DNA from: Chromatiales bacterium 21-64-14
GTDB taxonomy: Bacteria; Pseudomonadota; Gammaproteobacteria; 21-64-14
Direction: 5' to 3'
NCBI GenBank assembly: GCA_002255365.1
Contig: NCBI01000002.1
Location: 1 to 64,000 of the forward strand
Length of the DNA: 64,000 nucleotides
In this document: positions 16,109-25,196 of the stretch, in pieces
Numbering within the stretch: position 1 is the stretch's first letter
How the letters are laid out: each line of letters opens with the position of its first letter
The notes under the pieces: model-generated
What the model was told of the DNA's origin: nothing
Database searches by the model: none
The model's input: only the letters and a program-made list of their open reading frames with translations
Translations under genes and position numbers: made by a program

Positions 16109-16588
16109 TCATAGGTCATCCCGGCGGGACTCATCGGCCGACGCTTCCTGGGCGGCGAGCTTCGCACGTATGAATTCACTGTGGGGAACGTACAGAAGGT
16201 CCGCGATCTTGCGCACCAAGTGTTCTTCGTATTTGTCGAGACGGGAATCGGCGAACGCGATGTCCCACAGCAGACGGATCACCTGGCTCTTCTGATCCTG
16301 AGAGAACTGTCCGTTGATCAACTGGGTGAACTCGTGGAGCGATACGGATTCCCGGGACGCCTGTTCGGACAGGGCCACCAGTTCCGACGTCTCTTCTTCG
16401 GATAAGCCAAACCGCAACCGCAGCAGCTCCGCGACCTTGGCGCGTTCCACGTCCTGAACGGCGAAATCGGCGCGCGCCATCTCCAGCAGCAGTGCGCCGG
16501 TAGCCAGCTGTACACCGCGCCCGCTTTCAACACCGGACGCGGACGAACGGACGCGATCTTGGAAAAATCTGCTCAATGCGGCCAACAT
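16109..16588 (-). CDS. TerB-like tellurite-resistance domain protein
   Basis: A 159-residue, all-helical protein with the TerB pattern: LLLEMARADFAVQDVERAKV near residue 40 and LLWDIAFADSRLDKYEEHLV near residue 115, two repeats of an acidic metal-binding helix pair. TerB proteins bind Ca2+-like metals and are scaffolds in stress complexes. No other ter gene is nearby, so a role in tellurite resistance is unlikely. ATG 16588 is the most plausible start. It is transcribed divergently from the QueC-like gene. Confidence 0.85.
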   Translation of the reverse strand: MLAALSRFFQDRVRSSASGVESGRGVQLATGALLLEMARADFAVQDVERAKVAELLRLRFGLSEEETSELVALSEQASRESVSLHEFTQLINGQFSQDQKSQVIRLLWDIAFADSRLDKYEEHLVRKIADLLYVPHSEFIRAKLAAQEASADESRRDDL

Positions 16589-16820
16589 GTCATAGCTCCG
16601 TGGAACTCCTATCCCCAGCATGGCCCAGGTATTCGGAGAATGATCCTATCAGGATACGCCGGGTAACCCTAAAGGACCGCTCGGGTCCGGCATCTTCCGG
16701 TACGCGGATAAATCGCACGGGATCGCACCCCCCACAAGATCCTGACGCCGCGCCGGGAAAATGGTTCCCAGCCAGCCGACTAGGCTCGCGCGACACCTGG
16801 GTTGCTGCTGTAATACCCCC

Positions 16821-17447
16821 ATGACGGACTGGTCCATCATTCTGGTAAGTGGCGGGGTGGAAAGCATGACCCTGCTTCACCGGGAAGCGCGCCGCGCAAG
16901 CGTCGTTCCCTTGTTCGTCGACTACGGCCAACGGGCGCTGGAAGCGGAACGACGGACGGTTCGGAACCAATGCCGGATCCTGGACCTCGAGCCGGTAGAA
17001 CTGGACCTGTCTCGCGTCGGCAGGCGCTTCCACGGCACCGCCCTCATGAGGGCCCACGTTCCCCTCCCCCATCGTAATATGGTCCTGTTGTCCCTCGGGT
17101 TCAGCTATGGGGCGCGAATCGGGGCTCGCCGGATATATCTGGCGCTCAACCGCGCAGATGCTCACGCCTACGCCAGCGCTGGGACACCATTTCTTGATGC
17201 GTTCCGGCATATGATCGACATCTTGGAACCGGACCTGGCGCTCTGTACGCCATTCATTGAACTTCACAAAGCGCAGGTCATCCAAATCGGCCAGTCCCTC
17301 GGGCTGGACTTTGCACGCACCTATTCCTGCCTGCTCGGGCACGCACGCCACTGCGGGGTGTGCCCGCAATGTTGCAAGCGTCGGGACGCGTTCCAGGCCG
17401 CGGGGTTAGCCGAACCGGAGCGGTTCTACCGCCGAACGCCGGGCTAG
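16821..17447 (+). CDS. QueC-like 7-cyano-7-deazaguanine synthase, variant loop
   Basis: QueC makes preQ0 for queuosine from 7-carboxy-7-deazaguanine, ammonia and ATP. This 208-residue homologue has a pyrophosphatase loop SGGVES at residues 10-15 instead of the usual SGGxDS, FVDYGQRALEAER near 32, and a C-terminal zinc site YSCLLG...CGVCPQCCKR near 170-187. Length is slightly short for QueC (about 220-230). The Asp-to-Glu change at the loop is odd, and the protein may use a different substrate. No queD, queE or queF is adjacent. Confidence 0.75.
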   Translation: MTDWSIILVSGGVESMTLLHREARRASVVPLFVDYGQRALEAERRTVRNQCRILDLEPVELDLSRVGRRFHGTALMRAHVPLPHRNMVLLSLGFSYGARIGARRIYLALNRADAHAYASAGTPFLDAFRHMIDILEPDLALCTPFIELHKAQVIQIGQSLGLDFARTYSCLLGHARHCGVCPQCCKRRDAFQAAGLAEPERFYRRTPG

Positions 17448-17791
17448 ACCGGCGGTTGGGCACGGACCGGGGGCTGGAAATTTTCCCTACTGTAACACTC
17501 GCTTAGAAACGCCCTGTAGGATCTCGGCGGACATAACTCTGAGGCTTAGCCCGCATTTCTTAAAGAAACTACGCAACCGGCCGTTACAATGTTCGGTCAC
17601 GGGGGATAGTCCCGAAAGGCAAGCCCCAACCAAGACCGCAGTCGCACTACGAAAAGTCCGCAGGATCTTACCCGCATAGGAATGCACAGGCGCCGGTCCG
17701 CTCACGGCATTGCCGTGAACGTCCCGGTACGGCGTGCTACGCCCCGACGCAGACCGCACGCGTACATTCTGGCTGGCCAGGAAGTTCAAAA
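17448..17791. other. Intergenic region, no convincing gene
   Basis: The stretch contains a minus-strand open frame (17487-17849) that overlaps the PilZ gene start and matches no family known to me. Nothing else was recognised. Confidence 0.35.
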
Positions 17792-18160
17792 ATGATCGAG
17801 CAACGCAGTCGACCACGTAAGAACGTCGCGATTCAGGTAGAGGTGGCATTCCAGGGCAGTATGGTACGTGATGGCTACGCGAGCAATGTCAGCGCGGATG
17901 GCGCCTATATGGAATTTGGCTATCCAGTGGAACTGGCACCCGGGACCGATCTGCTCCTGAAATTCCGGATCTGGACCGGTCAGGAACACATCTGCCGGCT
18001 ACTGAAGGCCAAGGTTACCCGCTGCGACACCACCGGTCTCGCGCTCGCATTCGCCGACCGGGACTTGATCTCCCACGCGGTGGTGGAGGACATCCGCTTC
18101 TACCAGGGCTGCGAGCGCCGATCCCAACCGCGCCTCCAGGCTACCGCTATTCCCGCGTGA
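17792..18160 (+). CDS. PilZ domain c-di-GMP receptor
   Basis: A 122-residue single PilZ domain. The c-di-GMP-binding residues are present: RSRPRKNV near residue 5 (RxxxR-type) and NVSADGAYM near residue 31 (D/NxSxxG). It is likely a small effector that binds the second messenger and a partner protein, such as a motility or type IV pilus component. A GGDEF-EAL protein that could turn c-di-GMP over is encoded 2.4 kb away on the other strand. Confidence 0.88.
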   Translation: MIEQRSRPRKNVAIQVEVAFQGSMVRDGYASNVSADGAYMEFGYPVELAPGTDLLLKFRIWTGQEHICRLLKAKVTRCDTTGLALAFADRDLISHAVVEDIRFYQGCERRSQPRLQATAIPA

Positions 18161-18284
18161 AATGGCGAATCCGCGGATCCGGCGCCGTCGCGCCGAGTCC
18201 GCGGACCGCTCACCCAGCCGGCCCCGACTCCAGAGCGCGGGTCACGCCAAGCCGTCCGGTCTGCCACGAACTCGTGATCGAATC

Positions 18285-18293
18285 TGTTAGAAT
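18285..18293 (+). promoter_or_regulatory. Extended -10 element of uvrD
   Basis: TGT-TAGAAT is a good extended -10. Its expected start point falls about 18300, next to the ATG at 18302, and there is no ribosome site before the ATG. This would give a leaderless or almost leaderless transcript. Confidence 0.4.
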
Positions 18294-18301
18294 CCGGCGA
18301 C

Positions 18302-20470
18302 ATGGATGTCAGCCACCTCCTAGACCCCCTGAATGACGCGCAACGCGCCGCGGTCAGCGCGCCTCCGGGACCGGTGCTGGTGCTCGCGGGGGCGGGTAGC
18401 GGCAAGACTCGGGTGCTGACTCATCGGATTGCGTGGCTGATCCAGGTGGAAGGAGTCTCTCCCTACGGAATCCTCGCCGTCACCTTCACTAACAAGGCCG
18501 CCGCAGAGATGCGCGGGCGCACCGAACGGCTGCTGGGGACCCCGGTGGGCGGCATGTGGATCGGCACCTTCCACGGCTTGGCGCACCGGCTGCTGCGGAC
18601 ACACTGGCACGAAGCGGGCCTACCCCAGAGCTTCCAGATCCTCGACTCCGAGGATCAATACCGGCTCATCCGCAGGGTCTTGAAGTCCCTGGACCTCGAT
18701 GAGGACCAGTGGCCACCGAAACAAGCGCAGTGGTTTATCAACGCACGCAAGGATGAGGGCCAGCGTCCCCAGGGCATGCCGGACCAGGGTGACCTGCATG
18801 TTCGCCAGATGCTGCGGATCTATCAGACCTACGAGGAACACTGCCGCCGCGGCGGACTGGTGGATTTCGCGGAACTGCTGTTGCGCGCCCATGAACTCCT
18901 CAAGGAGCGCCCGGAACTGCTGTCCCACTACCGGGAGCGTTTCCGGCACATCCTGGCGGATGAATTCCAGGACACCAACACGATCCAATACGATTGGCTG
19001 CGACGACTGGCGGGCGGCACCGCCCAGGTATTCGTGGTGGGTGACGACGACCAGTCGATCTATGGCTGGCGCGGTGCCCGCATCGAAAACATCCAGCGCT
19101 TTACCAAGGATTTCCCTGGCACCCAGCTGGTACGGCTGGAACAGAACTACCGATCCACCGGCACCATCCTCGCCGCCGCCAACGCGCTGATCTCCTGCAA
19201 CCAGGGCCGTATGGGCAAGAAGCTCTGGACCGACGGTGCGCACGGCGAGCCGATTCTGCTCTATACCGCCTTCAACGAGCTGGATGAGGCGCGTTTCGTG
19301 GTGGATCGTATTCAGCAGTGGGTTGCGGATGGCAACGCAAAACGGGAAATCGCAATCCTGTATCGGTCCAACGCCCAGTCGCGGGTATTCGAAGAGGCCC
19401 TGCTCTCCACCGGCATTCCGTACCGGGTGTACGGTGGCCAGCGGTTCTTTGAACGGGCGGAGATCAAGGACGCCCTGGCCTACTTGCGCCTGCTGGCCAA
19501 TCCGGACGATGACGCCGGCTTCGAACGAGTCGTCAACATGCCCGCGCGGGGCATCGGCGAACGCACCCTGGCAGCAGTACGTCAGGGCGCACGGGAACGC
19601 GGGGTATCTCTTTGGCAGGCCACCCGGTTCGTGCTGGAGTCCGGCACCCTGGCGGCCCGAGCCGCCAATGCCCTGCAGGCATTTCTGGTGCTGATCGAGC
19701 GACTGCGCGGGGAGACCGCCGGGCTCGAGCTGCACGAGCGTGTGGATCACGCCATGACCGCCAGCGGATTGCTGGAGCACTATCGTAACGACCGCTCGGA
19801 ACGAAACCGCGCGCGGGTGGAAAACCTCGAAGAACTGGTAAGCGCAGCGCGCCACTTCGAACCCGGCGCGGAAGACGCGGCCGACGATCCCCTATCGGCG
19901 TTCCTGGCCCACGCGGCCCTGGAGGCCGGCGAGGGTCAGGCGGATGCCGCGGACGATTGCGTCCAGATGATGACCCTGCATTCCGCCAAGGGACTGGAAT
20001 TCCCCCTGGTGTTTCTGTGCGGCCTGGAGGAAGGCCTGTTTCCCCACCAGCGCTCGGTCTTGGACCCGGCCCGGCTCGAAGAGGAGCGCCGGCTATGTTA
20101 TGTCGGGATCACCCGCGCCCGGCTACGCCTGTACGTCTGCCACGCCGAAAGCCGCCGTTTGCACGGCTCCGATACCTATTCGCGTCCATCGCGCTTCATC
20201 GGCGAACTGCCCGCCGAGCTGGTACAGGAAATACGCCCGCGTGCCGCGGTCACGCGTCCGGTCTACATCCCCCCCGGCCCACGCGCCCGCAACGGCGGGG
20301 CCGCCCCCGCGGGCCTGGCCCTCGGACAGCGGGTACGCCACGCCAAATTCGGCGATGGGGTCATCCTGCAATACGAAGGTGATGGGGGACACGCGCGGGT
20401 ACAGGTCAACTTCGAGCGTGCCGGCAGCAAATGGCTTGTGCTGAGCTACGCGAACCTGGAAAAGCTCTAA
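18302..20470 (+). CDS. uvrD: DNA helicase II (UvrD)
   Basis: A superfamily 1A 3'-5' helicase for nucleotide excision and mismatch repair. At 722 residues it matches E. coli UvrD in length, starting MDVSHLLDPLNDAQRAAV. Motifs include Walker A AGAGSGKT near 30, Ia FTNKAAAEMR near 64, II DEFQDTN near 220, III DDDQSIYGWRGA near 250, IV QNYRST near 281, V TLHSAKGLEFPLVF near 560, and VI VGITRAR. A C-terminal Tudor-like tail GQRVRHAKFGDG is present. It has its own promoter and is convergent with the GGDEF-EAL gene. Confidence 0.97.
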   Translation: MDVSHLLDPLNDAQRAAVSAPPGPVLVLAGAGSGKTRVLTHRIAWLIQVEGVSPYGILAVTFTNKAAAEMRGRTERLLGTPVGGMWIGTFHGLAHRLLRTHWHEAGLPQSFQILDSEDQYRLIRRVLKSLDLDEDQWPPKQAQWFINARKDEGQRPQGMPDQGDLHVRQMLRIYQTYEEHCRRGGLVDFAELLLRAHELLKERPELLSHYRERFRHILADEFQDTNTIQYDWLRRLAGGTAQVFVVGDDDQSIYGWRGARIENIQRFTKDFPGTQLVRLEQNYRSTGTILAAANALISCNQGRMGKKLWTDGAHGEPILLYTAFNELDEARFVVDRIQQWVADGNAKREIAILYRSNAQSRVFEEALLSTGIPYRVYGGQRFFERAEIKDALAYLRLLANPDDDAGFERVVNMPARGIGERTLAAVRQGARERGVSLWQATRFVLESGTLAARAANALQAFLVLIERLRGETAGLELHERVDHAMTASGLLEHYRNDRSERNRARVENLEELVSAARHFEPGAEDAADDPLSAFLAHAALEAGEGQADAADDCVQMMTLHSAKGLEFPLVFLCGLEEGLFPHQRSVLDPARLEEERRLCYVGITRARLRLYVCHAESRRLHGSDTYSRPSRFIGELPAELVQEIRPRAAVTRPVYIPPGPRARNGGAAPAGLALGQRVRHAKFGDGVILQYEGDGGHARVQVNFERAGSKWLVLSYANLEKL

Positions 20471-20550
20471 CCCGAATTCTGCCCGGTCTCCTGCTGCGGC
20501 CGCCGCTACCCAACAGGCTGCCAACGGACTCGCAAGCATGAAACATTCCG

Positions 20551-23397
20551 CTAGGCGATCGCCTGGCGCTGGATCTCCGCATGGGGACGGCCGACGTAGT
20601 AGCCCTGCGCATAGTCAACGCCGTAGTCCCCCAACAGTTTCAGGGTGCGGGCGTCCTCCACGTACTCAGCGATCGTCACCTTCCCGAGCGCGTGGGCAAC
20701 CTGATTCAGCGACTGCACCATCGCCTGATCCACGGGGGTTCGTGCCAGGCCCTGGACAAACGAGCCGTCGATCTTGAGTTTATCCACCGGAAGGTGTTTC
20801 AGATAGGTAAACGAGCAGAACCCGGCGCCGAAGTCGTCGAGCGCAAAATGACAGCCTATTTCCTTCAAGGCGCGGATAAAGCGGACCGCAGCGGACAGGT
20901 TCGCTATGGCGGCGGTCTCGGTAATCTCGAACGTCAACCACGCCGGATCCAGCTGCGTATCGCGCAACATATCACGAATCAGTGGCAACAGGGCGTCGTC
21001 CTCAAACGCGCGCCCCGATAAATTGATCGAGAAGCAGACCGCCATTCCCGAGGCCCGCAGTTCCGCAAGGCGCAGGATCGCCTTGCGGGCCATCCACCGG
21101 TCCACGCTGTGGATCAGCCCGAACCGCTCTGCGGCCGGCATGAAGCCGCCAGGCAGGATGATCTGCCCATCGTCGCAGACCATGCGCATCAGGACTTCGT
21201 AGTCGTGCACATGGCCGTCGGAGATCGATACAATCGGCTGAAAGACCATCTGGAAACGATCGTTTTCCAGCATGTCCCGGACGCGTGCCGCCCAGCCCAT
21301 GTCCTCCGCCATACCTGCCTTGTCACGATCCGCAGGGTCATAGAGATTTACGCGGTTGCGGCCTTGGGCCTTCGCGATATTGCAGGCGATATCAGCATGC
21401 GACAATACCTCGTCCGCGGACTGTGCGCTCTCACTCACGAGCGCGATTCCAACGCTACAGGTTACGTTGAACGAATTTCCACCTTCCAGGAACTTATATT
21501 GCTCGAGCAGCGAGCGTATATTTTCCGCCGCGCGCAACGCGTTCGCCCGGTCAATGTTGTCGAGTAGCAGGGTAAATTCGTCCCCCCCGAAACGCGCAAA
21601 GACGTCCCCATCGCGGACATGAGATGCGATGAGTGCGCTGATCTCCACCAGCAGCCGATCTCCGGCCGCGTGACCCAGGGTATCGTTGATGTATTTGAAC
21701 TGGTCCAGGTCCACATAAAACACGGCGCAGGTGGCACCGCTGCGTGCAACCCGAGCCACCAGGCGTTCAAGTTCTTGCTGAAAGAAATGCCGGTTGAACA
21801 GGCCGGTAAGCGAATCGTGTTCCGCTTGGTAGGTCAGCTGCCGCTCGAAGGCCTTCTGTTCGGTGATGTCCCGCGCGGTCCCCGTGATGCGGACCACGGC
21901 ACCGGATTCGTCGAGTAGTGGCTTCGCGTTGAAGCTCAGGTAATGGGGTTTCCCATTGCGGTCCAGATGTACGGTCTCGTAGTGTACCCATTCCCGGCCG
22001 AGCAGGATGTCGCGGAACGCGGTCGCGTCCTGGTGCTCCCGATCGGGAACTTGGAATTCTCGCACCGCCCGCCCTACCATTTCCTCCGGGCTGTAGCCGT
22101 AGATGGTCCACGCCGCACGGTTCAGGTAGGTCCAACGGCATTCCGGGTCCATGCTCCACACCAGATCGTGTGCGGTTTCCACCAGATCGCGGTAACGGGC
22201 CTCGGCTTCGGTCAGCTCACCCTCGGCCGCCTTACGTTCGGAGATATCGGCAACCAGGCAGGTATACATGGGCAGGCCGCTGACAACCATCCGGCTGACC
22301 CGCACCGACATCGGGATTGGATGTCCCCCGCGATGCATCCCTTCCACATCCTGCTCACCCTCCACCACGCGCGGTACCCCTGCGTCGGTGGACAGAGTCG
22401 GCAACAACGCTGCGAGCGGACGTCCGCGGATGTCCTGCGCGCTATAGCCGAAGAGCTGCTCCGCGGCCGCGTTGAATGTGTCGATGCGGCCGTGGCCGTC
22501 CACCACGATAATTCCTTCCGCCGCGGTATCCACCACCGCGCGCATATGGGACTCCTGGTCACCCAGGCGCTGGAACAGGCGCCCCAACATCTGAGTCATA
22601 TAGCCGATCTCATCGCTGGAGTGCGGCCGCACATCGGCGAGTTCGGCATGCGTCGATGCGCCGCTGCGCCCGAGCATCTCCTGCACCGGAGCCAACGCCT
22701 GTGTCATGCCACGGATGGCCAAGGTGGTGATCAATCCCGTGACCAGCACCAAGCCGCCCCAGACCGCCAAGTCCTCTATGGTGGCACTGCCGGTGCGCAA
22801 GTAGTGGTACTGGAGCAGGATCGCATAGGACAGGAACGGCACGAATCCCGCTACCAGTATCAGCTTGGACTTGATGCTGACATGGACCTGATGCAGGCCC
22901 AGAACGGCCACCAAGGTCCCCAGCCGATCCAGGGCGAGCAAGAACAGCGGCACTCCGACGAGCACTGCAGCAGAGAGTTGCAACAGGAGAAACTGGGCGA
23001 TGCGGAACGGCTCGGCGTACAACAGGTCCCCGCGGATGGAAAGGGCATATACGGGTACCAGCAGGAGCGAGTAGATAAGGAAAAGTACCCAGTACTGGCG
23101 GTGAAACCCGAGCAGGCGACGGTGCAGGGAATCGGGTGTCTGACGGCCACCCGGATTCAGGGCAAGCCAGCCGAACAGAGGCGCCAGGAAAAGCCGCATA
23201 CGGTAACCGGCCAAGGCGCACATCAGGACCACGAACGCCGGTAATGTACCCGCCGCGACAGCGGTCTTCACCTGTTCTGGATCCGTAAGGCCGAACAGTA
23301 ATGCGCCGCCGATGCCCGCAATCGGGACCAAGGCAAACGCCACGACGACCAGGATGACCAAACCGTCGCGGGTACGCCTCAGATACTCATCCGGCAT
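20551..23397 (-). CDS. Membrane PAS-PAS-GGDEF-EAL c-di-GMP signalling protein
   Basis: A 948-residue inner-membrane protein. About six hydrophobic segments (residues 10-235) are followed by a HAMP-like linker, two PAS domains with a PAC motif (about 295-550), a GGDEF domain, and an EAL domain. The cyclase site FGGDEF is intact near residue 603, with an inhibitory I-site RDGD five residues before it. In the phosphodiesterase domain EAL is EVL near 731, but NLSGRAF, FEITETA and DDFGAGFCSFTYLK are kept. Both activities are possible. The N-terminal membrane part resembles a MASE-like sensor. Confidence 0.92.
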   Translation of the reverse strand: MPDEYLRRTRDGLVILVVVAFALVPIAGIGGALLFGLTDPEQVKTAVAAGTLPAFVVLMCALAGYRMRLFLAPLFGWLALNPGGRQTPDSLHRRLLGFHRQYWVLFLIYSLLLVPVYALSIRGDLLYAEPFRIAQFLLLQLSAAVLVGVPLFLLALDRLGTLVAVLGLHQVHVSIKSKLILVAGFVPFLSYAILLQYHYLRTGSATIEDLAVWGGLVLVTGLITTLAIRGMTQALAPVQEMLGRSGASTHAELADVRPHSSDEIGYMTQMLGRLFQRLGDQESHMRAVVDTAAEGIIVVDGHGRIDTFNAAAEQLFGYSAQDIRGRPLAALLPTLSTDAGVPRVVEGEQDVEGMHRGGHPIPMSVRVSRMVVSGLPMYTCLVADISERKAAEGELTEAEARYRDLVETAHDLVWSMDPECRWTYLNRAAWTIYGYSPEEMVGRAVREFQVPDREHQDATAFRDILLGREWVHYETVHLDRNGKPHYLSFNAKPLLDESGAVVRITGTARDITEQKAFERQLTYQAEHDSLTGLFNRHFFQQELERLVARVARSGATCAVFYVDLDQFKYINDTLGHAAGDRLLVEISALIASHVRDGDVFARFGGDEFTLLLDNIDRANALRAAENIRSLLEQYKFLEGGNSFNVTCSVGIALVSESAQSADEVLSHADIACNIAKAQGRNRVNLYDPADRDKAGMAEDMGWAARVRDMLENDRFQMVFQPIVSISDGHVHDYEVLMRMVCDDGQIILPGGFMPAAERFGLIHSVDRWMARKAILRLAELRASGMAVCFSINLSGRAFEDDALLPLIRDMLRDTQLDPAWLTFEITETAAIANLSAAVRFIRALKEIGCHFALDDFGAGFCSFTYLKHLPVDKLKIDGSFVQGLARTPVDQAMVQSLNQVAHALGKVTIAEYVEDARTLKLLGDYGVDYAQGYYVGRPHAEIQRQAIA

Positions 23398-23907
23398 GAT
23401 CAGGAGACCGCAGCTTCCGCAGAAGGATACATGGCCCGGGGAACCGCCACCGCGGATCGGGCACCGAGGCCGACGACCGTGGTTCGCACAAAGTCATGTG
23501 CCTCTATAATTGCAAAAAGCTGTGGATATTACCAGCGCATTCACCCATGGCACCAAGGCACTGCAGAATCGGAAAAATGGACCGCTCTCCCACCAGCGCA
23601 GTAGATCAGTCCTAAGTCCGACAGATGCCTAGGGAACCGAGGGGATCTGGCGGGTCTCGCTGCGATCCACCGTGGTGTGACCCGTGGATTACAGGGGCCG
23701 CGGGAGGAGAAACAGCGCCGCGGCGGCGCCGGATCGGATGCCACGGGGGCGAGTCTGCCCAAACCTACGCGCCGGAACGGTAGCTAAAGAAGATCAGTCA
23801 TAACCGGTTCAATGGCGCCCGACCGTGACACGGGGGCGCGGGCGCGTCAGTCGCGGCGACCGGCCCGCTTCAGCCAGTGACGACGGTCCGCGGCGCCCCC
23901 GAGCCCG
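23398..23907. other. Intergenic region with one repeat fragment
   Basis: About 510 bases separate the GGDEF-EAL and DUF2782 genes, both on the minus strand. Apart from the family B half-copy at 23568-23632, nothing was recognised. The AT-rich patch near 23510 (CTATAATTGCAAAAAG) is a possible promoter region. Confidence 0.4.
23568..23632 (+). repeat. Family B element, isolated half-copy
   Basis: This fragment is identical over 58 bases (23568-23625) to the right arm of the palindrome at 6147-6204 and ends in CTAG. The left arm is absent. The identity suggests recent duplication or gene conversion. Confidence 0.88.
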
Positions 23908-24288
23908 TCACCACCGGAACAGGACCCACTGAGGCACCATGATTTTGGGATTCAGATGACTCATGCGTGCGTCGAGATGACCGTCTCCGGTAGTATCCAC
24001 CAAGTAATAGGGTGGACCGAATTTCGGGATGATTTTAACCATGTAGAGCTGCCCGTTGATTCGGTACTCCTCGACCTCGCGCCCCTTTTCATGGCGGATG
24101 GTCACCCGTGGTTGCAGGGCGGAACGATCCGCGTTCGGGTTTGGTACGGCCGGTCCCGGCGCCGGGACACGGGCCGGGAGAGGGGGCGGTGGTAACGGCG
24201 CCGCCCCGAATATCGGCGCCGCTCCGAAGCTCGGCGCCGCGCACAGCCAGAGTGCCAGTATCCACGATCCGCGCATGTTATTGCTCAT
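23908..24288 (-). CDS. DUF2782 family periplasmic protein
   Basis: A 126-residue protein. It begins with a signal-like hydrophobic stretch (SWILALWLCAAPSFGAA), then a proline-rich linker, then the conserved domain: VTIRHEKGREVEEYRINGQL near residue 68, MVKIIP, and PYYLVDTTGDG. The function is unknown. The gene starts 7 bases after the LOG stop and is co-transcribed with it. The neighbourhood with polA is typical of gammaproteobacteria. Confidence 0.85.
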   Translation of the reverse strand: MSNNMRGSWILALWLCAAPSFGAAPIFGAAPLPPPPLPARVPAPGPAVPNPNADRSALQPRVTIRHEKGREVEEYRINGQLYMVKIIPKFGPPYYLVDTTGDGHLDARMSHLNPKIMVPQWVLFRW

Positions 24289-24295
24289 GATGTCC

Positions 24296-25021
24296 CTATA
24301 GCTCCAGGAGCATCTCCTGCTCCCGGGCGGAAGGCTCAAAGCCCCGATGCTCGTAGTGCTGGAAGATCGCATCCACGACCTCTTGGGGCTCGTTGACTAC
24401 GTGGAACAGCTTCAGGTCATCCGCGCTGATAGTATTCTCGGACACCAGGGTAGCCTCGAACCAACGCAGCAGACCGTCCCAGAACGGACGGTTGACCAGG
24501 ATAATGGGGATACGGCGGGTCTTCCCGGTCTGCACCAGGGTCAGGATCTCCGCCAGCTCGTCCAGGGTTCCGAACCCACCCGGCAGCACAACGTAGGCCG
24601 ATGCGTATTTGACGAACATCACCTTGCGCGAGAAGAAATGCCGGAAGTGCAGCGAGATGTCCTGGTAGGGGTTGGCCTTCTGCTCATGGGGTAGCCGGAT
24701 GTTGAGTCCGATGCTCGGTGAACGGCCGGCGAATGCGCCCTTGTTCGCGGCTTCCATGACCCCTGGCCCGCCGCCGCTCACCACGGAGAAGCCCGCGTCC
24801 GACAACACCCGGGCGATATTCTCCGCGAGCTCGTAGTAGGGGTGCCCAGGCGGCGTCCGTGAGGAACCAAAGATGCTTACAGAAGGCTTGATACGCGCAA
24901 GTCGTTCGAAACCCTCCACGAACTCGGCCATGATCTGAAAGATCTTCCACGACTCCCGTGTGAGCAGGGTGTCGTCGATGGGCATCAAACCGGGGTGGGC
25001 AGCTTTGCTATGTTCGTCCAT
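24296..25021 (-). CDS. LOG-family Rossmann-fold protein (TIGR00730 type)
   Basis: A 241-residue protein with the LOG motifs SGGGPGVMEAANKGA near residue 80 and PGGFGTLDE near residue 140, the nucleotide-binding and catalytic parts of cytokinin-type phosphoribohydrolases. It has the longer N-terminus of the bacterial branch. It probably hydrolyses nucleoside 5'-monophosphates, and the true substrate is unknown. ATG 25021 was preferred; upstream codons show no homology. It is divergent from polA, with 175 bases between. Confidence 0.9.
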   Translation of the reverse strand: MDEHSKAAHPGLMPIDDTLLTRESWKIFQIMAEFVEGFERLARIKPSVSIFGSSRTPPGHPYYELAENIARVLSDAGFSVVSGGGPGVMEAANKGAFAGRSPSIGLNIRLPHEQKANPYQDISLHFRHFFSRKVMFVKYASAYVVLPGGFGTLDELAEILTLVQTGKTRRIPIILVNRPFWDGLLRWFEATLVSENTISADDLKLFHVVNEPQEVVDAIFQHYEHRGFEPSAREQEMLLEL

Positions 25022-25196
25022 AATCCCTGTCAGCGGCAGAGGGGGTTCCCTTGGGCCCGCGTCCCGATATTCGCGGGCTGACCGTATTCTTGTATCACAT
25101 TTCGGCGTCGGAAACACCCGGGCGGGAGCGGCGTCGCGTCCCCATGTTTTGGCGGCGCATACAGGTTTTCGGCATACACCGGACACCCTTGAACCC

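Noticed and set aside
17487-17849. 120-codon minus-strand frame
   Set aside because: It overlaps the start of the PilZ gene in antisense, has no convincing ribosome site and no recognised family.
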